A stretch of DNA of 64,000 nucleotides, taken from Phoronis australis (taxonomy: Eukaryota > Phoronida > Phoronidae). The position numbers and the translations under genes are program-made. The notes beneath the pieces are model-generated. The model made no database searches. It had not been told where the DNA came from and worked only from the letters and a program-made list of their open reading frames with translations. Positions 1 to 11,410 of the stretch are shown piece by piece. The DNA is taken from positions 415,660 to 479,659 of the forward strand of contig NMRA01000341.1 of assembly GCA_002633005.1 (NCBI GenBank). The letters are read 5' to 3'. Each line of letters starts with the position of its first letter. The first letter of the stretch is position 1.

Positions 1-57
1 ACTAACTTTGCCGTCGCCATCTAGGTCGGCTTCTTTAATCATGTCCGCTATTTCACC
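1..57 (-). CDS. calmodulin-like gene, exon with start of EF-hand 4 (cut by window edge)
   Basis: The acceptor TTTTTTCCAG precedes position 57. The exon reads GEIADMIKEADLDGDGKVS in phase 0 and matches the helix and first loop residues of the fourth calmodulin EF-hand. The rest of the gene lies before position 1. The intron to the previous exon is only 103 bp (58-160). Confidence 0.9.
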
Positions 58-3000
58 CTGGAAAAAACATAAGCGAAGCCAATAAACTTGCATTGCAACT
101 ATGCAAGGTTTGCAAATGAGATCGAATTTACTTGTCTGAGTTATAAAATGTTAGTCTTACTTTCGTTATCTTTTCCCCAAGTCCCTGTAATACATCATAC
201 AGCTCGTCGTTCGTAATAAAACCGTCTTTATTACCATCGAAAACATCGAACACCGCTCGCAGCTCCCTCTCTTGGTCGCTCGTCTCACGCTTAGACATCA
301 TTAGCAAAAACTCGTCAAAGTCAATCGAGTTGCTACCTGACAACAAAATTGATAGCGGTTAGATTATTACTTAGATCACACAGTTACAAAATTGGTCTCA
401 AATTGTTCCTTAATTAAAATATGCAAACGTGACTTTGGAGAGAACTGGCAGTTCATTATTCCTTGACACAATTAAGGTCAATGCTCAATAAATTGTAGCT
501 AGCCAGAGCGTGTTGTTTTATTCGCCAACAAGGGTGTCGCTGAACAACGAAGTGTCATTTCTTTGCATGAACAAAATCACAAGGACAAGTTGAAAACGAA
601 TGTAATGCAATACTTCAAAGAGGTCTTTCGCATACAACAGCTCCCGCCAACCAGGTGAAATAGGCGAGTCTATTTCTTTTTCATTTCATCAAACTGTGAT
701 TTTAGAGGAATACTGATTTTATTGGCTTCCTTTCAGTCCCAAGGAGGTTGCATCACTGGTAGATTCCATTTTGATATCGTGAACGAACGGTTTATTTTCA
801 TTGGTAAGTGTAAGCTGCGATCCCACTGCACAGCTGACACTTCGAGATTTTTGGTCAGCGAAAAAGGGTTTACTACGCGACGGATATTTTGCTGTGAGAA
901 ATTATTTCTTTGCGCCTTTCATTTTTCCAATATAGCGTTTGCTTAAATAGAAAGGTCAAACCGCAGAGAATCCACCTTCTACGATGCAAACCCCTTACTG
1001 TTGTAAAACTGACCAACGCCAAGTTGCGGTCATATCCCCTGTGCAACAAAAACACCCCGTCCCCCCGGTAAAACCAACTTATTGAACCTGTTCTGGCTAG
1101 TCAGTCCCTTTGAACCTATACAGGAAATCTAATTTGAGTAAGGAACGATTGAACACCAATTTTATGAGTGACCGAAATCAAAAAATTGTTTCCGAGGTTA
1201 ATAAGAGCTTTAGCTCCCATATAGCGCACCGTGAAACTAACATAATAACATAATTGTGAATTCCAAAATCTACAGAAGCGTGAATGGTGAAGTGACTGCG
1301 CGTCTTGAAAACTGCCAAGTTGAATGGAATTAATAAGCCAATTCCTGAACGCGGGCAAAACAGGTTAAATTGCGGTCTAAATTCGAAAATGTCCACTCTT
1401 ACATAATTGCCGTTTACAGTGAGTTGGAGTGCTAAATACATATTTACCTATCAACTACTGAACAAACTGAACGAAGTAATTACAATAACGCTGACTCTTG
1501 GCAAATATCACCGCATAGGATGACCCTGTATATATAAAGCTATTACTTTTTCCATACGGCCTATGCAGGAAATGTGAATAATTAACGCAAGGGTGTTTAG
1601 TTTTGGCTAACAAACTCAATTCGATTTTTGAGCTCCGTAATCTGTGACATTCTGCAGTGACATTAAACGCACAGACACAATTATCGACTTTAAAGGAAAT
1701 CTCTCGATGTTATGTACTTATAGTGCACGTTGAAGTTGCGAGTTAAATGTTTGTATGGGGGTTCATTTGTTTCTGTAATAGTCTCTTTTTCATGTGATAC
1801 ATACAGTGTTAACAAGTACGCATATCCGTTTTGTGTAGAGGATTCTGGGAACGACGGCTAGTCTGGCAGGTTTAGTTTCCTACCACTGGCAAAAAGAAGT
1901 CACGCAACTGTGAGCAACTGATAGGAATTCCGTTTCTGTCCCGACTGAAAAAAATTGACTTTATTTCAAAGGGTTAAACTAGTTCAATCACGTCAAAATA
2001 TGTATCTCTCCGACTATATTAGGCAACATACAACCTGGTGAAAGGTTTTCATCTTTTCTGTTATCAAACTTCAAGCCTTTTTGAACACAGTTTTGCACCT
2101 CCGACGAAAATTGAAAATCATCATCTATTCCCGTCTATTTCCGTGACCCGACTTCCTTATACTTCAGTTCGGGAACTAAACGACTCATGAATGAAAACCA
2201 TATCCTTGAAAACATATTAATACCACCTGGGCTTAAAATTGTTGTTATTTTCTGTGGTTGTTTTCGATTCAGATTTTGATTCTTTTTGTAAAAATTTGAT
2301 TGCCCAATTTTGCAGCTCTTTATATGAATTACACTCTAGACTCATTAACACTTAATGCTAAACTAGTTGCCAACATATCAAGTTTGTTTTCAGATGTTTG
2401 CCAGCAGTTGTATGCTAAGAAATCGGCCGTCGCTCAATGTTGGAAGGCGCCGTGTCGTCTAATACAGCCACCAGAGACACTGGAGGAAGTGAACCGTGAC
2501 GATTTTGTCTCACGATGGAGCGAGCCGAATGTCTCACCTGGTGGCTTTCTATTTTACCTGCATGGCGTGCGTAAATCCTCAAAGCACGCGAATGAGATGA
2601 GCTAAGTGCTTAGCCGATTACCTTCAGTAGCCATTTAAAATTATTATTGCATCTCCTGACAACAAATCTCTCCGGTTGGCTCATCCTAATCGTGTGGATT
2701 ACGTGTACATTTACGTTCACTTGCCGATTTAGTGCCCTTACCAGTGAGTTACTGAGGACCTGTTATGTGTGCAAAAACTGTTTGCAGCCAACTGTTATTT
2801 CATCCATTCCATGAGCGGCCTTTTCGCCGTCTTCACACGCGATTTGGACAATGATATAATTAGCAATATACCAGTATGAGTTAATTAGATACTGTAAGTA
2901 TAGACGCTGACCAATAGTGAATCAAATAAACATTATGTAAACACATAAATACATGTATCAGGAACTCCAACTGGGAATCGAACCTCAGGTCTCAAGACTG

Positions 3001-3997
3001 CCGGTCTAGTGCTCTTACCACTGAGCTACTGATTTACCGATCACTGTGCAATTACTGTTTGCAGCCAACTGTTGCGTAAACCATCCCATATACGCATTCA
3101 GTACGTTGAGATATTTACTGTGAAATACAGGAAAGTAGAACCGATCCGTATAAAATGGCAGAGGCCGTATTTCAGGGTCGGTGTTTGATCTCCTGATGGA
3201 GTACAGTAAATTCGCATGTACGACGTCAAATTTGATTGGGCTCGTTCACTTGGGTTACCTAAAAGACTGATCCAATGGGCCGTTCCTGGAAAAGCAGTTT
3301 TACTGCTGTAAAAACTATTAAACTTTTTCTGACGACAATTCTGACGCACGGTGGTCAGGCGGATATTTTAGGCCACGCTAATTTTAATCTGGATCACAAT
3401 AAATGGGTCAATTGCCTAACACGTAGCGTTTCCTACAAAATAGGCAAAACCTGACTCAAATCAAACGAAAACGTTTTGTTGTGAATGCAAATGATATGTC
3501 TACATTGACTAAGATATTTACAGGGATTGCGACCTAATATCGAATGTGTTTTTTTAGACACAATCGTCTGCTAGAAGCATTCATAGACTCTCCCTCGCTG
3601 ATAGCGTAAAATCTTTTTTTTTGCGATACACTTCTTACCTCAAGTTCAGCAAATCAGCAGTTTCCACCGTTATTTTCAGTGATGTGATCAATATGGAGGA
3701 AATATTTCTATTCCAGAAACTAAAACACGAAAATAGATCTATACAAATAAGAAACTCATGGAAGCTGAAACGACACGCTGTTGTAGCTCAACTGTTCAGT
3801 TTATGTTTCAATTTCTATTTTCCCGGATGAATTGATTCTGAGTTCCCGACGAACTTTTTATATTATTAAAAGGTTCATTATTTTTACTTCAATACTTCAG
3901 AAACTGAAAGTTCTCATAAATTGAACATGAAATAAAACTTTACTAGTTATTAAACTTCGCGGATTATCTGATTGCTTAACCGGCGCGGCGTAGACAT

Positions 3998-4053
<56 letters not shown>

Positions 4054-4085
4054 NNNNNNNNNNNNTGTGTGTGTGTGTGTGTGTA

Positions 4086-4117
<32 letters not shown>

Positions 4118-7100
4118 TATGTATATATTCGATATATTCGATGTCGTTGGGACACTCCCAGATGACAGCAGAGTAGAGCTACTCAGCGATAAAATGGCGT
4201 CAAGAGCAAGTCATTTATGTGGAAAATGTTGGCATTTCCGCATATACTGCCGACTTCTTTCATTAAGTGTTTTGGTTAGGAACTGGTACTGTAGTTTGCT
4301 TCGATTAGGTCTTGCACAGGTACATGTACGACTTGCAAAATTTGGGTTCCAAGGTTTAAGAAGCTGGTCGAGCGTGTCTGTAATTACTTATTTACAGACG
4401 GGCTACATGTCTAGTTTAAAGCCTTGTTATTCAGCGGTTCCTGAATGAATCTCCCTTTCGTCTTAGCGGTTAATCTAAAATGGCGGCAGTGTATCACTCG
4501 GCAACAGATCGTGGTAACTGTAGATTTTTATCAATTTTTGCTTACGGATTACGTAGTAGTTACTGATGGCTTCTTTACAAGACCCTAATAACTGCTGAAA
4601 TCACGCGCAACTAGATCTTAAAAGTTTGGGAGTATATATTTTTATTGGATTTGAATTGTAGTAGACTTCCCGCTCTACGGACCTACATATATTTATTGAC
4701 GACAGGCACGGATTTCAAATAGTGAACAAAGCCGTCTTTGTGGGTTGTTCAAAACACGACAGCTACTAGCCAATATTAACATTTGGTGAAGTTTCTGTAA
4801 CGTTCTTCTGGCCAACTCAGTGCGATTCAAGGTAGGCTACATGTACACACGTGACAGAACAAAAGATATTTGCTGTGTCATTCATGAGCAATCATTTATA
4901 TTTTGTCACTGAAGCCCTTCAGCCTCATGGCATGAGCTTCTAACTTCCATGTACTTAAGCATGCGTGAGTCGCTTCGGACTCTTACCGTCCCTGTCAACT
5001 GTCCGTATCAATGTTTTGATCTCATTCACAGTTGGTCTGTAACCCAAATCCATCAGTACTGATTTCAGCTCGTCCGTTGATATCTCTCCGTCCCCGTTCT
5101 TGTCGAACACAGCGAAGGCGTCTTTAAATGCTGTAAAAACAACTATATCACAAGCCTCATAGACAGCACAAGACGTGAGACATTAAAAGATGAACTAAGA
5201 ACCCGCCATATGTTAAATGAAAACCACCTCATTTGAGTTACACTACTCACAGTTATAAAATTGGCCTGAAAATTTCATTTCCTGATTAGAAGTGATTTCA
5301 GGGTTTAGAAACAACTGACTAAGACAGTTCAATATCTGGGCAACAGACTGGCTGGTCATCTTACAAGTCAAGCATGTATTCAACTAATAACGAATTGTCA
5401 GTTCCTACCACGCTTAGAAATCCCTGCCAATCTGAGTGATGGACCAAGTTACATTGAGACTAGACTCATAACAGAATTTGGTCTAAATCCCCAGTTATAT
5501 GATCTTGTGGTCTGGCTTTATCTTACTTAAAATATTTACTGTTATTGATAATAATAACAGTGGGTATTTAAAATAAAATTTTGGTTTTATCATCCAAGTC
5601 TTTTTAATTCAGTTTTATATGAAGCTATGCGGGTAGTGGATATTTTGATTGCTGTTCAGTACCTCTTAATTTTTTTGTCATGACATTTTGAACTTTGACT
5701 AGTTATGAGTGATGATATACTCAATGTTACTTCATTTTGTAAGTTGTGAGCTATTCTACAGATTAGCAAGTGACTTGTAACTGTTGGTGAGTGGGAGAGT
5801 AGGATTGAGCCCTATACTGGCATGTCTAATAAATAATAGAATGTTCTAAAATTGTATTACGATTTTGTGGTAGTGATGAATTGCCTTGCTTTCTTCTTCT
5901 CACTTGTGTTACACCCACTGCACAAAACAATTGTCTGCATTGCTAGTAGCCTGGTGCATTGAATATGGAACACGGGTGGAGATGAAACTAGCAGTGAGCT
6001 GAGAGCAACATGTACATGTATGTCAATGGTCAGGGGAGCAACCAAAACGTGTGACGATGGGAGGGGCTCAACACCCATGTGGCATACATACCCATTGGTT
6101 TTTACCTGTTTAGCAATCCTCCCATGTAACCCCCCTGGGAGGGGTCAACACCCATTTGGCGCCCACCTAGTTTTTGCCTGGTACCCCCTTAGCTGGCACC
6201 TGTGGGGAATTCCCCTCTGAACCCACAGGAACAATCATTCAAATTATGTAGTCCATGGAGGTATGAACTGTTATAAGGAACGATAACTGCCGTGTTAAGA
6301 ACTCAAACATGAAACAAAACCATGATGGATTTTGAAGGGAGCTTCAAGAGAATAAAAACAAATACACTTTTATATTGATTAAAATACACATTTTCTATCT
6401 CACTCTATTGTAAGTGGATGTTAGTTTATGTATTCCAACCATATTCAATCACTCAGTAATTTTATTGCTCGTTGAATGTCATTAAAGTATGAATTTATGA
6501 GTGTTCGGACTACGCTCCTAACTAAGTGTTGATCAGTCACCGCTTGGAACGCTAGTGTTTCGACCGGTAACCATTGCGGCGAATGGTAAAATGGCGGAGT
6601 GAACTCTCATGTACTAGTACACTACTTGATAAGAGCTTCTTAAAGTGGTTAAAATATCTAAACCTACGGGACACACTTCAAACTAGAGTAACTGTTACAT
6701 GAGCCGACGCATTTACACGATTTTTGTAGGCAGCAAGTAGGAGTTTTCACTGACATTGCAATTGACAATCACAGTTTTCACTTGGACGCCTCCAGCGCAG
6801 GAAAACTCGTCTGCTCCACGTGCCAAGTCAGCCATTACATTAACAAAACGTAAATTGGGCGCTTCGTGAACATTTTCATATGCGTTGAACATGTTTGTTA
6901 ATGTCTTTATTCTATGATTCGCTCAGCTTGGCCTTACTCTGTGCGTATACTCCAAGAGGGTGCAAATACTGGCGCAGCTGCTCGTCAACCTATGGGATCT
7001 CAAAAAAAACCGGCCAGATCTCGAACCGCCAGTTCACATTTTTTTGGAATTGATTAACCTTATCCTCAGAACTAGCCCGATCTGATTCCACTCGATTGAT

Positions 7101-7528
7101 TACTTTTTGTGATTTAGTAACACCTTATTGACAAGTTTGCATATTTAGCTACATATCTACAAAATAAAGATTTTAACTTGGTATATGCTGTATTCTGAAA
7201 GTAGACTGCTGTCGAATTTAATTTTCGACTTTTTTGCCAACACATTATTAATTGAAATACGCAACCATGCCTTTCATATAAAAACGACATGATCAAATTT
7301 TATTTGAAACAAATAGTCAATTATATTGTTTGATTTCAAACTCTCTTAGAGTTTTCGGAAAAAACATTTCGCTTTCGGTTTTATGCGTTTTAGCAGATTA
7401 GTAAATACTCTCCCGATTTGTCTCCCGACTTGGCCGCGGTACTGCAAGCAAGAAGTTTTCCAAAATAAATTTTTTCTTCCACTTTTTAACTATACACACC
7501 ACAACTTTTGAGAACCCCCCTCTCTCTC

Positions 7529-7627
<99 letters not shown>

Positions 7628-7738
7628 GTATATTATGCTTAATGGATATTTTCATGGTGGCTTCAAATACATAAACAATGTCTTACCTTGGATTTTATCT
7701 TCTGGAAATCCATAGGTGTTTTTAACGTATGCGCCACT
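1..7738 (-). CDS. calmodulin-like EF-hand protein, multi-exon, partial at both ends
   Basis: Four minus-strand exons with GT-AG borders join in frame: 7738-7687, 5130-4987, 336-161 and 57-1. The protein starts in a short leader (SGAYVKNTYG) and then follows the calmodulin plan. EF1 loop is DKNGDGEISTDE, EF2 is DRDGSNSIDFDE (its glycine codon is split by the 4.65-kb intron), EF3 is DGNKDGFITNDE, and EF4 starts DLDGDGKVS and is cut by the window edge. All visible loops keep Asp at position 1, and the three complete loops end in Glu, so Ca2+ binding is expected. The family are cytosolic calcium sensors. The leader and many substitutions argue against conserved calmodulin itself; a calmodulin-like or troponin C-like paralogue fits better. 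The first exon with the ATG was not found; it must lie above 7738 and end in phase 0. Target and regulation are unknown. Confidence 0.9.
161..336 (-). CDS. calmodulin-like gene, exon with EF-hand 2 end and EF-hand 3
   Basis: The acceptor TTGTTGTCAG ends at 337 and the donor GTAAGA starts at 160. The 176-nt exon enters in phase 1 (the split glycine of EF2) and leaves in phase 0. It encodes the EF2 loop end, the central linker (LLMMSKRETSDQE) and the complete EF3 with loop DGNKDGFITNDE. The exon is longer than the typical vertebrate calmodulin exon here, so intron positions differ in this paralogue. Confidence 0.92.
2725..3090 (-). repeat. two related tRNA-derived SINE-like segments
   Basis: On the minus strand, 3040-2950 reads like a tRNA: box A-like TAGCTCAGTGGTAAGAGCA and box B-like GAGGTTCGATTCCCAG. 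The anticodon and T stems do not pair fully and the loop lacks the expected T at position 33, so this is a SINE relic and not a working tRNA. Both this segment and 2725-2820 share the block TGTTTGCAGCCAACTGTT and a decayed box A region, so two copies or a broken duplicate are present. Confidence 0.6.
3999..4130. repeat. (AT)n / (TG)n compound microsatellite with 12-N gap
   Basis: An AT dinucleotide run reaches 4053, followed by 12 N at 4054-4065 and a TG run with a few A substitutions to about 4130. The N run marks an unresolved length of this low-complexity tract. Confidence 0.97.
4409..4556 (+). repeat. dispersed repeat family 3, copy 1
   Basis: This segment matches 24308-24448 in the same orientation: GCCTTGTTATTCA-C-GTTCC, AATGAATCTC, TTAGCGG-AATCTAAAATG and GTATCAC-TGGC/CGGC blocks. 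Class unknown. Confidence 0.65.
4987..5130 (-). CDS. calmodulin-like gene, exon with EF-hand 1 and start of EF-hand 2
   Basis: This 144-nt exon lies between acceptor GTTTTTACAG and donor GTAAGA. It encodes FKDAFAVFDKNGDGEIS, the helix TDELKSVLMDLGYRPTVNE and the first residues of EF2 (TVDRDG). A 144-nt exon at this place, with the same split glycine, is the usual calmodulin arrangement and supports common descent. Confidence 0.93.
6057..6215. repeat. degenerate tandem duplication, period about 81 bp
   Basis: The block GGGAGGGG(C)TCAACACCCAT, followed by a GTTTTT-CCTG tail, occurs twice with a spacing of about 81 bp. The copies differ by several substitutions. Confidence 0.6.
6311..6605 (+). 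repeat. dispersed repeat family 1, copy A
   Basis: This segment is an inverted relative of 13659-13954. They share ACAAAACCATGATGGATTTT and GAAGGGAGCTTCAAGAGAAT at one end, TAAGTGGATGTTAGTTTA in the middle, and a GGCGGAGTGAACT end. No clear terminal repeats or target duplication were found, so the class is unknown. Confidence 0.75.
7516..7626. repeat. (TC)n / (TA)n compound microsatellite
   Basis: A TC run is followed directly by a long TA run, ending about 60 bp from the donor of the small calmodulin-like exon at 7687. Reading frames across it are simple-repeat artefacts. Confidence 0.97.
7687..7738 (-). CDS. calmodulin-like gene, small N-terminal exon
   Basis: This 52-nt exon has a strong acceptor (TTTTTTCTTTCTGTTTTAG) and donor GTAAGA. 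It reads SGAYVKNTYGFPEDKIQ and then splits an Ala codon with the next exon, giving the calmodulin-like junction PEDKIQ-AFKDAF. The exon starts in phase 0 with no ATG, so another coding exon must lie upstream. Confidence 0.82.
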
Positions 7739-8215
7739 CTAAAACAGAAAGAAAAAATGACCTTGAAATTCTATTTCCAGTTGCTGTTGCAAGAAGGTTA
7801 CTGCCTGATATTTACTTTCTGGATACCAACACAAACAAATGCATATACATGTACATGTAACGCGTTGTACTGAGACTAATAAGCTACAACATTACCAACA
7901 AATCTGTGTTTTCGGCTATCACTTCTGACCAGGTGACACCACTTTGAGTTGATAAATACACTGCAAATTTCGCCAACATACAGAAACGACCATTGATTAG
8001 GGAACTAGGTTATGGAACTAATTTGCATACAATATGGGGTCAATTGGCACGCGTTAACGACATTTACTGAAACAGAATGGTCTGATGTAAATTTTTAATT
8101 AAGTGTTGTTATCAAACGATAGGTTTCTATAGTTTGGGAAAGTGGATGCTGGTGTAAACCTCGAACTGATGACGAATCTGTTGTATTCGAAGTTCAGTAC
8201 ATTTCATAATGCACA

Positions 8216-8377
8216 ATACACATGGGCGTATTCAGGATTTTGAGTTGGGGGGGGGGCAGGGCAGACTATTAGCCTGGATTTTCCCCTCAGGCATTTGCAG
8301 CCCCGAACTGCCAAATGGAATCAGGGATATTTTAGGGCGGGCCATGGCCCCCTATGTCTAAATCCGCCACTGATACA
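8216..8377. mobile_element. hAT-like MITE, 152 bp with 5-bp target duplication
   Basis: The right end reads, on the minus strand, CAGTGGCGGATTTAGACAT, a start typical of hAT-type non-autonomous elements. The left end CATGGGCGTATTCAGGATTTT is an imperfect inverted match followed by a G-rich run. The element spans 8221-8372 and is flanked on both sides by ATACA (8216-8220 and 8373-8377). No coding sequence is inside. The superfamily is inferred from the termini only. Confidence 0.6.
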
Positions 8378-8685
8378 AGTGAAGGTAAAGCATAGTTCCA
8401 GAGGCAAGCAGCAAAGTTGTAGCAAGTATTGTCTTCTGGTTTCCTTTATCTCGCAAATTGAGCCGAGCTTCAAAAGAGGTTGAACATGCCAAGATTTCGC
8501 GAATTTCCGATCGTTCGGTATAACATAGGAAGTGTCAAATGTAGCAGCGTAGTGTGGTAGTGTAGCTCGGTCCGTCAATGCGACATCTGTAAATAACTAA
8601 GTATAGAATACTCAATTATTCTAGTTACAGCAACTGGCAGTATATCCAGGAGAACTGACTGTCTTCACTAGAGAATATGTAAGGT

Positions 8686-8704
8686 ATATATACATATACA
8701 TATA

Positions 8705-8738
<34 letters not shown>

Positions 8739-8772
8739 CATGTATATATGTATGTATGCATGTATATATATA
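8686..8772. repeat. TATG/TATA microsatellite
   Basis: Irregular runs of TATA, ATGT and ATGC units occur here. The tract is low complexity with no coding content. Confidence 0.9.
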
Positions 8773-9329
8773 CAACTTATAAATGTGTGGGCTGCATGCA
8801 CTGAACTTCACGACTCAAATTTCTACAGGAAATAACAATCAACAATTCTATGAACATTTAGAGCAATCACAAAAAATGATTATTGTTTTTGCCATACACG
8901 GTCATGGTCAACTGCGTCAGGCAAGTGAATGACTTTTACATAATCTAGTTTACTTCAGAGTGTGAGGATGAACCGGAAGGACCACTTACTGTCTAAACTG
9001 GAAACCAACCAAGTAAGCATTAACATCAGGAATTTTCTAGCAAAGTAATAATAATGATATTAAAAAATCAATATACTCAATAAATAGGCAACATGAAATT
9101 CATGACACTGATTGTATGCCCCAGGGCGTCTTTACTTTACACTCCTTAAGTACAGTGTAAGTCCAAGCGTACAGTGCACTTTCGTAAATAGGGACATACA
9201 TGTATAAACGAAAATTTCGTTTAAAGTAGAAGTTCACGAATGTTTCCCTAGTTCCTAAAGACGACACACTGTTTAACAAGAGCAAAGCGCAAACGTTGTG
9301 CTTCTAGGCGTGTTTATTTGTATCATAAA

Positions 9330-10200
9330 AATGGCCAATAGACGGCTCAGAATACATCGAACCCATCCAAAAATGCGAAGGTGTCGTCGTCTCTCGGACG
9401 TATTAGCCAAATTTTAAGAAAATCCGTCAAAGAACTCCAAAGATACAAAGGGAAGCGTAAAAAACTGCCATTAGGAACCACAGCAGTAGTCGAATTCACC
9501 CACCTGCTGTCAAAGTAATAGGAATGCAATTGCAAAATTTCAAAAACACCTTACAAGGTGTTTAGGAGATACAGCCATGGATGCGAAAAATGTCATTAGG
9601 CGCCACCACAGCAGAGAGAGACCCATTTGAAAGTCTGCATTGTGTCATGGTTTTGTCAGTAGAAACACCTCTGCCAATTTTCATATTAATACAGAAGCAA
9701 ACGGCAAAACAAACTAAAATATAATTAACATGGCCAGTAATTGCTGCATAATACGTCAAATCCGTCACAGAATGAAGAGCTGTCGACGTCTTGATAATAT
9801 AAATTGCTTTGTCCAATTTCATGAAAAAGCATCAAGGAACTCTGAAGTTACATATGACAACGTAAAAAATAAATTGCCATTAGGGGGCACAGCTGTGGTT
9901 GGATCAGTCTGAAACTGCCCGCTTTCTGTTGTCATCTTCAAAGGAGCACATCTGCTAAATTTCTGAAAGATCTTGCACAGTAGTTGAACACGTCCGAAAA
10001 ATAACGTCACCCTCGGTCTTCTGATCAGGAACACATCTACAAATTTCAATAATAACCCTTCAAATAATTTGGTCTATTAAGAGGGTGTGATGTAAAATAC
10101 GTAATAAAAAAATAAAATGGCCACCAAGTGCCACATAATACGTCAATTCCGTCCGAAAAGTAAAAGACTATCTGCAAATTTCATGATAATGGTCAGTACC
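9330..10200 (-). repeat. array of degenerate repeat units
   Basis: Several units share two landmarks: a block like GCCATTAGGGGGCACAGCTGTGG (seen near 9468, 9591 and 9876) and a block like CATAATACGTCAAATCCGTC (near 9398, 9735 and 10132). Unit spacing is irregular, roughly 120-390 bp. The same landmarks occur in the opposite orientation at 45.5-46.9 kb. Confidence 0.55.
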
Positions 10201-10880
10201 GTATTGGAATCGGCGCCATATTGCAATATTCTAATACGGTCCAGGACCGCATTGGAATTCTGATTCGGGTGGACCGTATCGGAAATGATGTTTGTTGATT
10301 GATTTCTGGGCTTCTCAATAACTCCACTTAATGATTACTCATGGTTCAGTGCTATTGAACAGACCAAACTTAATAAAACTAAAAAGTAAACTTAACGATT
10401 GAAAACCTGAACAACACGACTGGTCTTTCAAAATTGCCCAATGCAAAGAAAAAGCATGCGCATAGGCTGAATTAAGCCGAGACGTAAAATATTTGTAAAC
10501 TATGCAAAAGATCAATTAGCAAGAAATCCGAACGAAAAATGAGATTGCAAGCCTAAAACACTGAACTGGGTGACCTGATGGAGTGAACTTAAACAACAAC
10601 TTTGTTTTTGATCGTCACTCGCTGGCAGTTCAATAAGGGAACCCTGCAAAACAATAAAAGTACTAGATTCGTTGGAACATAGGTCAATGACAGGCATGCA
10701 TTTGGGGGACTTGATTTATATACATGTTGGATCCACGTATAGACTCATTTACTTATGTTCACTTCAGACCATATTCTGAGCTTGACGTAAGGAAAGAATC
10801 TCACGATATCGGCTTCGACATCGACACTTAAAAACATCGTGAGTTTTCACTTCCGGCAAAGATATTATAGGTACACCATA
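10200..10880. other. no gene seen
   Basis: AT-rich sequence with no open frame carrying a recognisable motif and no clear repeat structure. Confidence 0.5.
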
Positions 10881-10883
10881 CAG

Positions 10884-10963
10884 TATCTTTGCTTCCGGTA
10901 TCACAGGGGTACAGACCATACACTATCTTTGCTTCCGGTATCACAGGGGTACAGACCATACAC
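10884..10963 (+). repeat. 40-bp tandem repeat, two copies
   Basis: The 40-bp unit starting TATCTTTGCTTCCGGTATCA is repeated exactly at 10884-10923 and 10924-10963. A partial, diverged start of a third unit precedes it. Confidence 0.9.
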
Positions 10964-11104
10964 TCCAAGTGGTTAATTCTGACGTTATCAATGGTCTGGT
11001 CAATAAAAGACCTTGCTTACACCCTATCTCAACACACATGGAAAATGCACAACTTACAGAAAGCACAACACACTAAATACGGTTTCTTGCTTTGCTACGT
11101 CCAA

Positions 11105-11410
11105 CTAAGGAAAATTGAGATGCCAAAAATAGTCAAAAATGCGATTTTGGCGTTTTTGTACCTAAAATGACAAATTCACGTCTGCCCCGGTACAAGAGAG
11201 GATTCATGATCGAATTGCTCGTGAACTCTAGATTCCTGAAATTTAGGTTAAACGTGTCATTAAAAACCAGATTTTTGCCAATTTCCACTTGTCCGAAGAG
11301 TAAATTGTGTAAGAATAACCCACCCAACGAGAACTAGTGTGGTTTGAAAATGCCGAAACTCCTGTATCCAGGTAGGTAAGAGCAGAGGTCAAATTTCTGC
11401 ACTTAATTTA
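11105..11410 (-). repeat. dispersed repeat family 2, partial inverted copy
   Basis: The reverse complement matches 22755-23080. Shared blocks include AAGTGGAAATTG, AATGACAC-TTTAACCT-AATTTC, GTGAATTTGT-ATTTTAGGTA and the CTGCTCTT-CCTA-GGATAC start. The open frame here is part of the repeat. Confidence 0.7.

Larger units (their letters stand above)
337..4986 (-). other. intron of the calmodulin-like gene
   Basis: This 4.65-kb intron holds no supported exon. It contains two related SINE-like segments (2725-2820 and 2950-3090), an (AT)n/(TG)n microsatellite with a 12-N gap, and one copy of a dispersed repeat (4409-4556). Short open frames inside it show no recognisable domains. Confidence 0.7.
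5131..7686 (-). other. intron of the calmodulin-like gene
   Basis: This 2.56-kb intron has no supported exon. It contains a degenerate tandem repeat of about 81 bp (6057-6215), one copy of a dispersed repeat (6311-6605) and a (TC)n/(TA)n microsatellite just beside the next exon. Confidence 0.65.

Noticed and set aside
2950-3045. tRNA gene on the minus strand
   Set aside because: Box A and box B are present, but the anticodon and T stems do not pair properly and the loop is wrong; a SINE relic fits better.
3972-4448. 158-codon plus-strand frame
   Set aside because: Most of its first third is translation of the AT and TG microsatellites and the N gap; the rest shows no motif.
7398-7655. 85-codon minus-strand frame with IY and ER repeats
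   Set aside because: It is translation of the TA/TC microsatellite.
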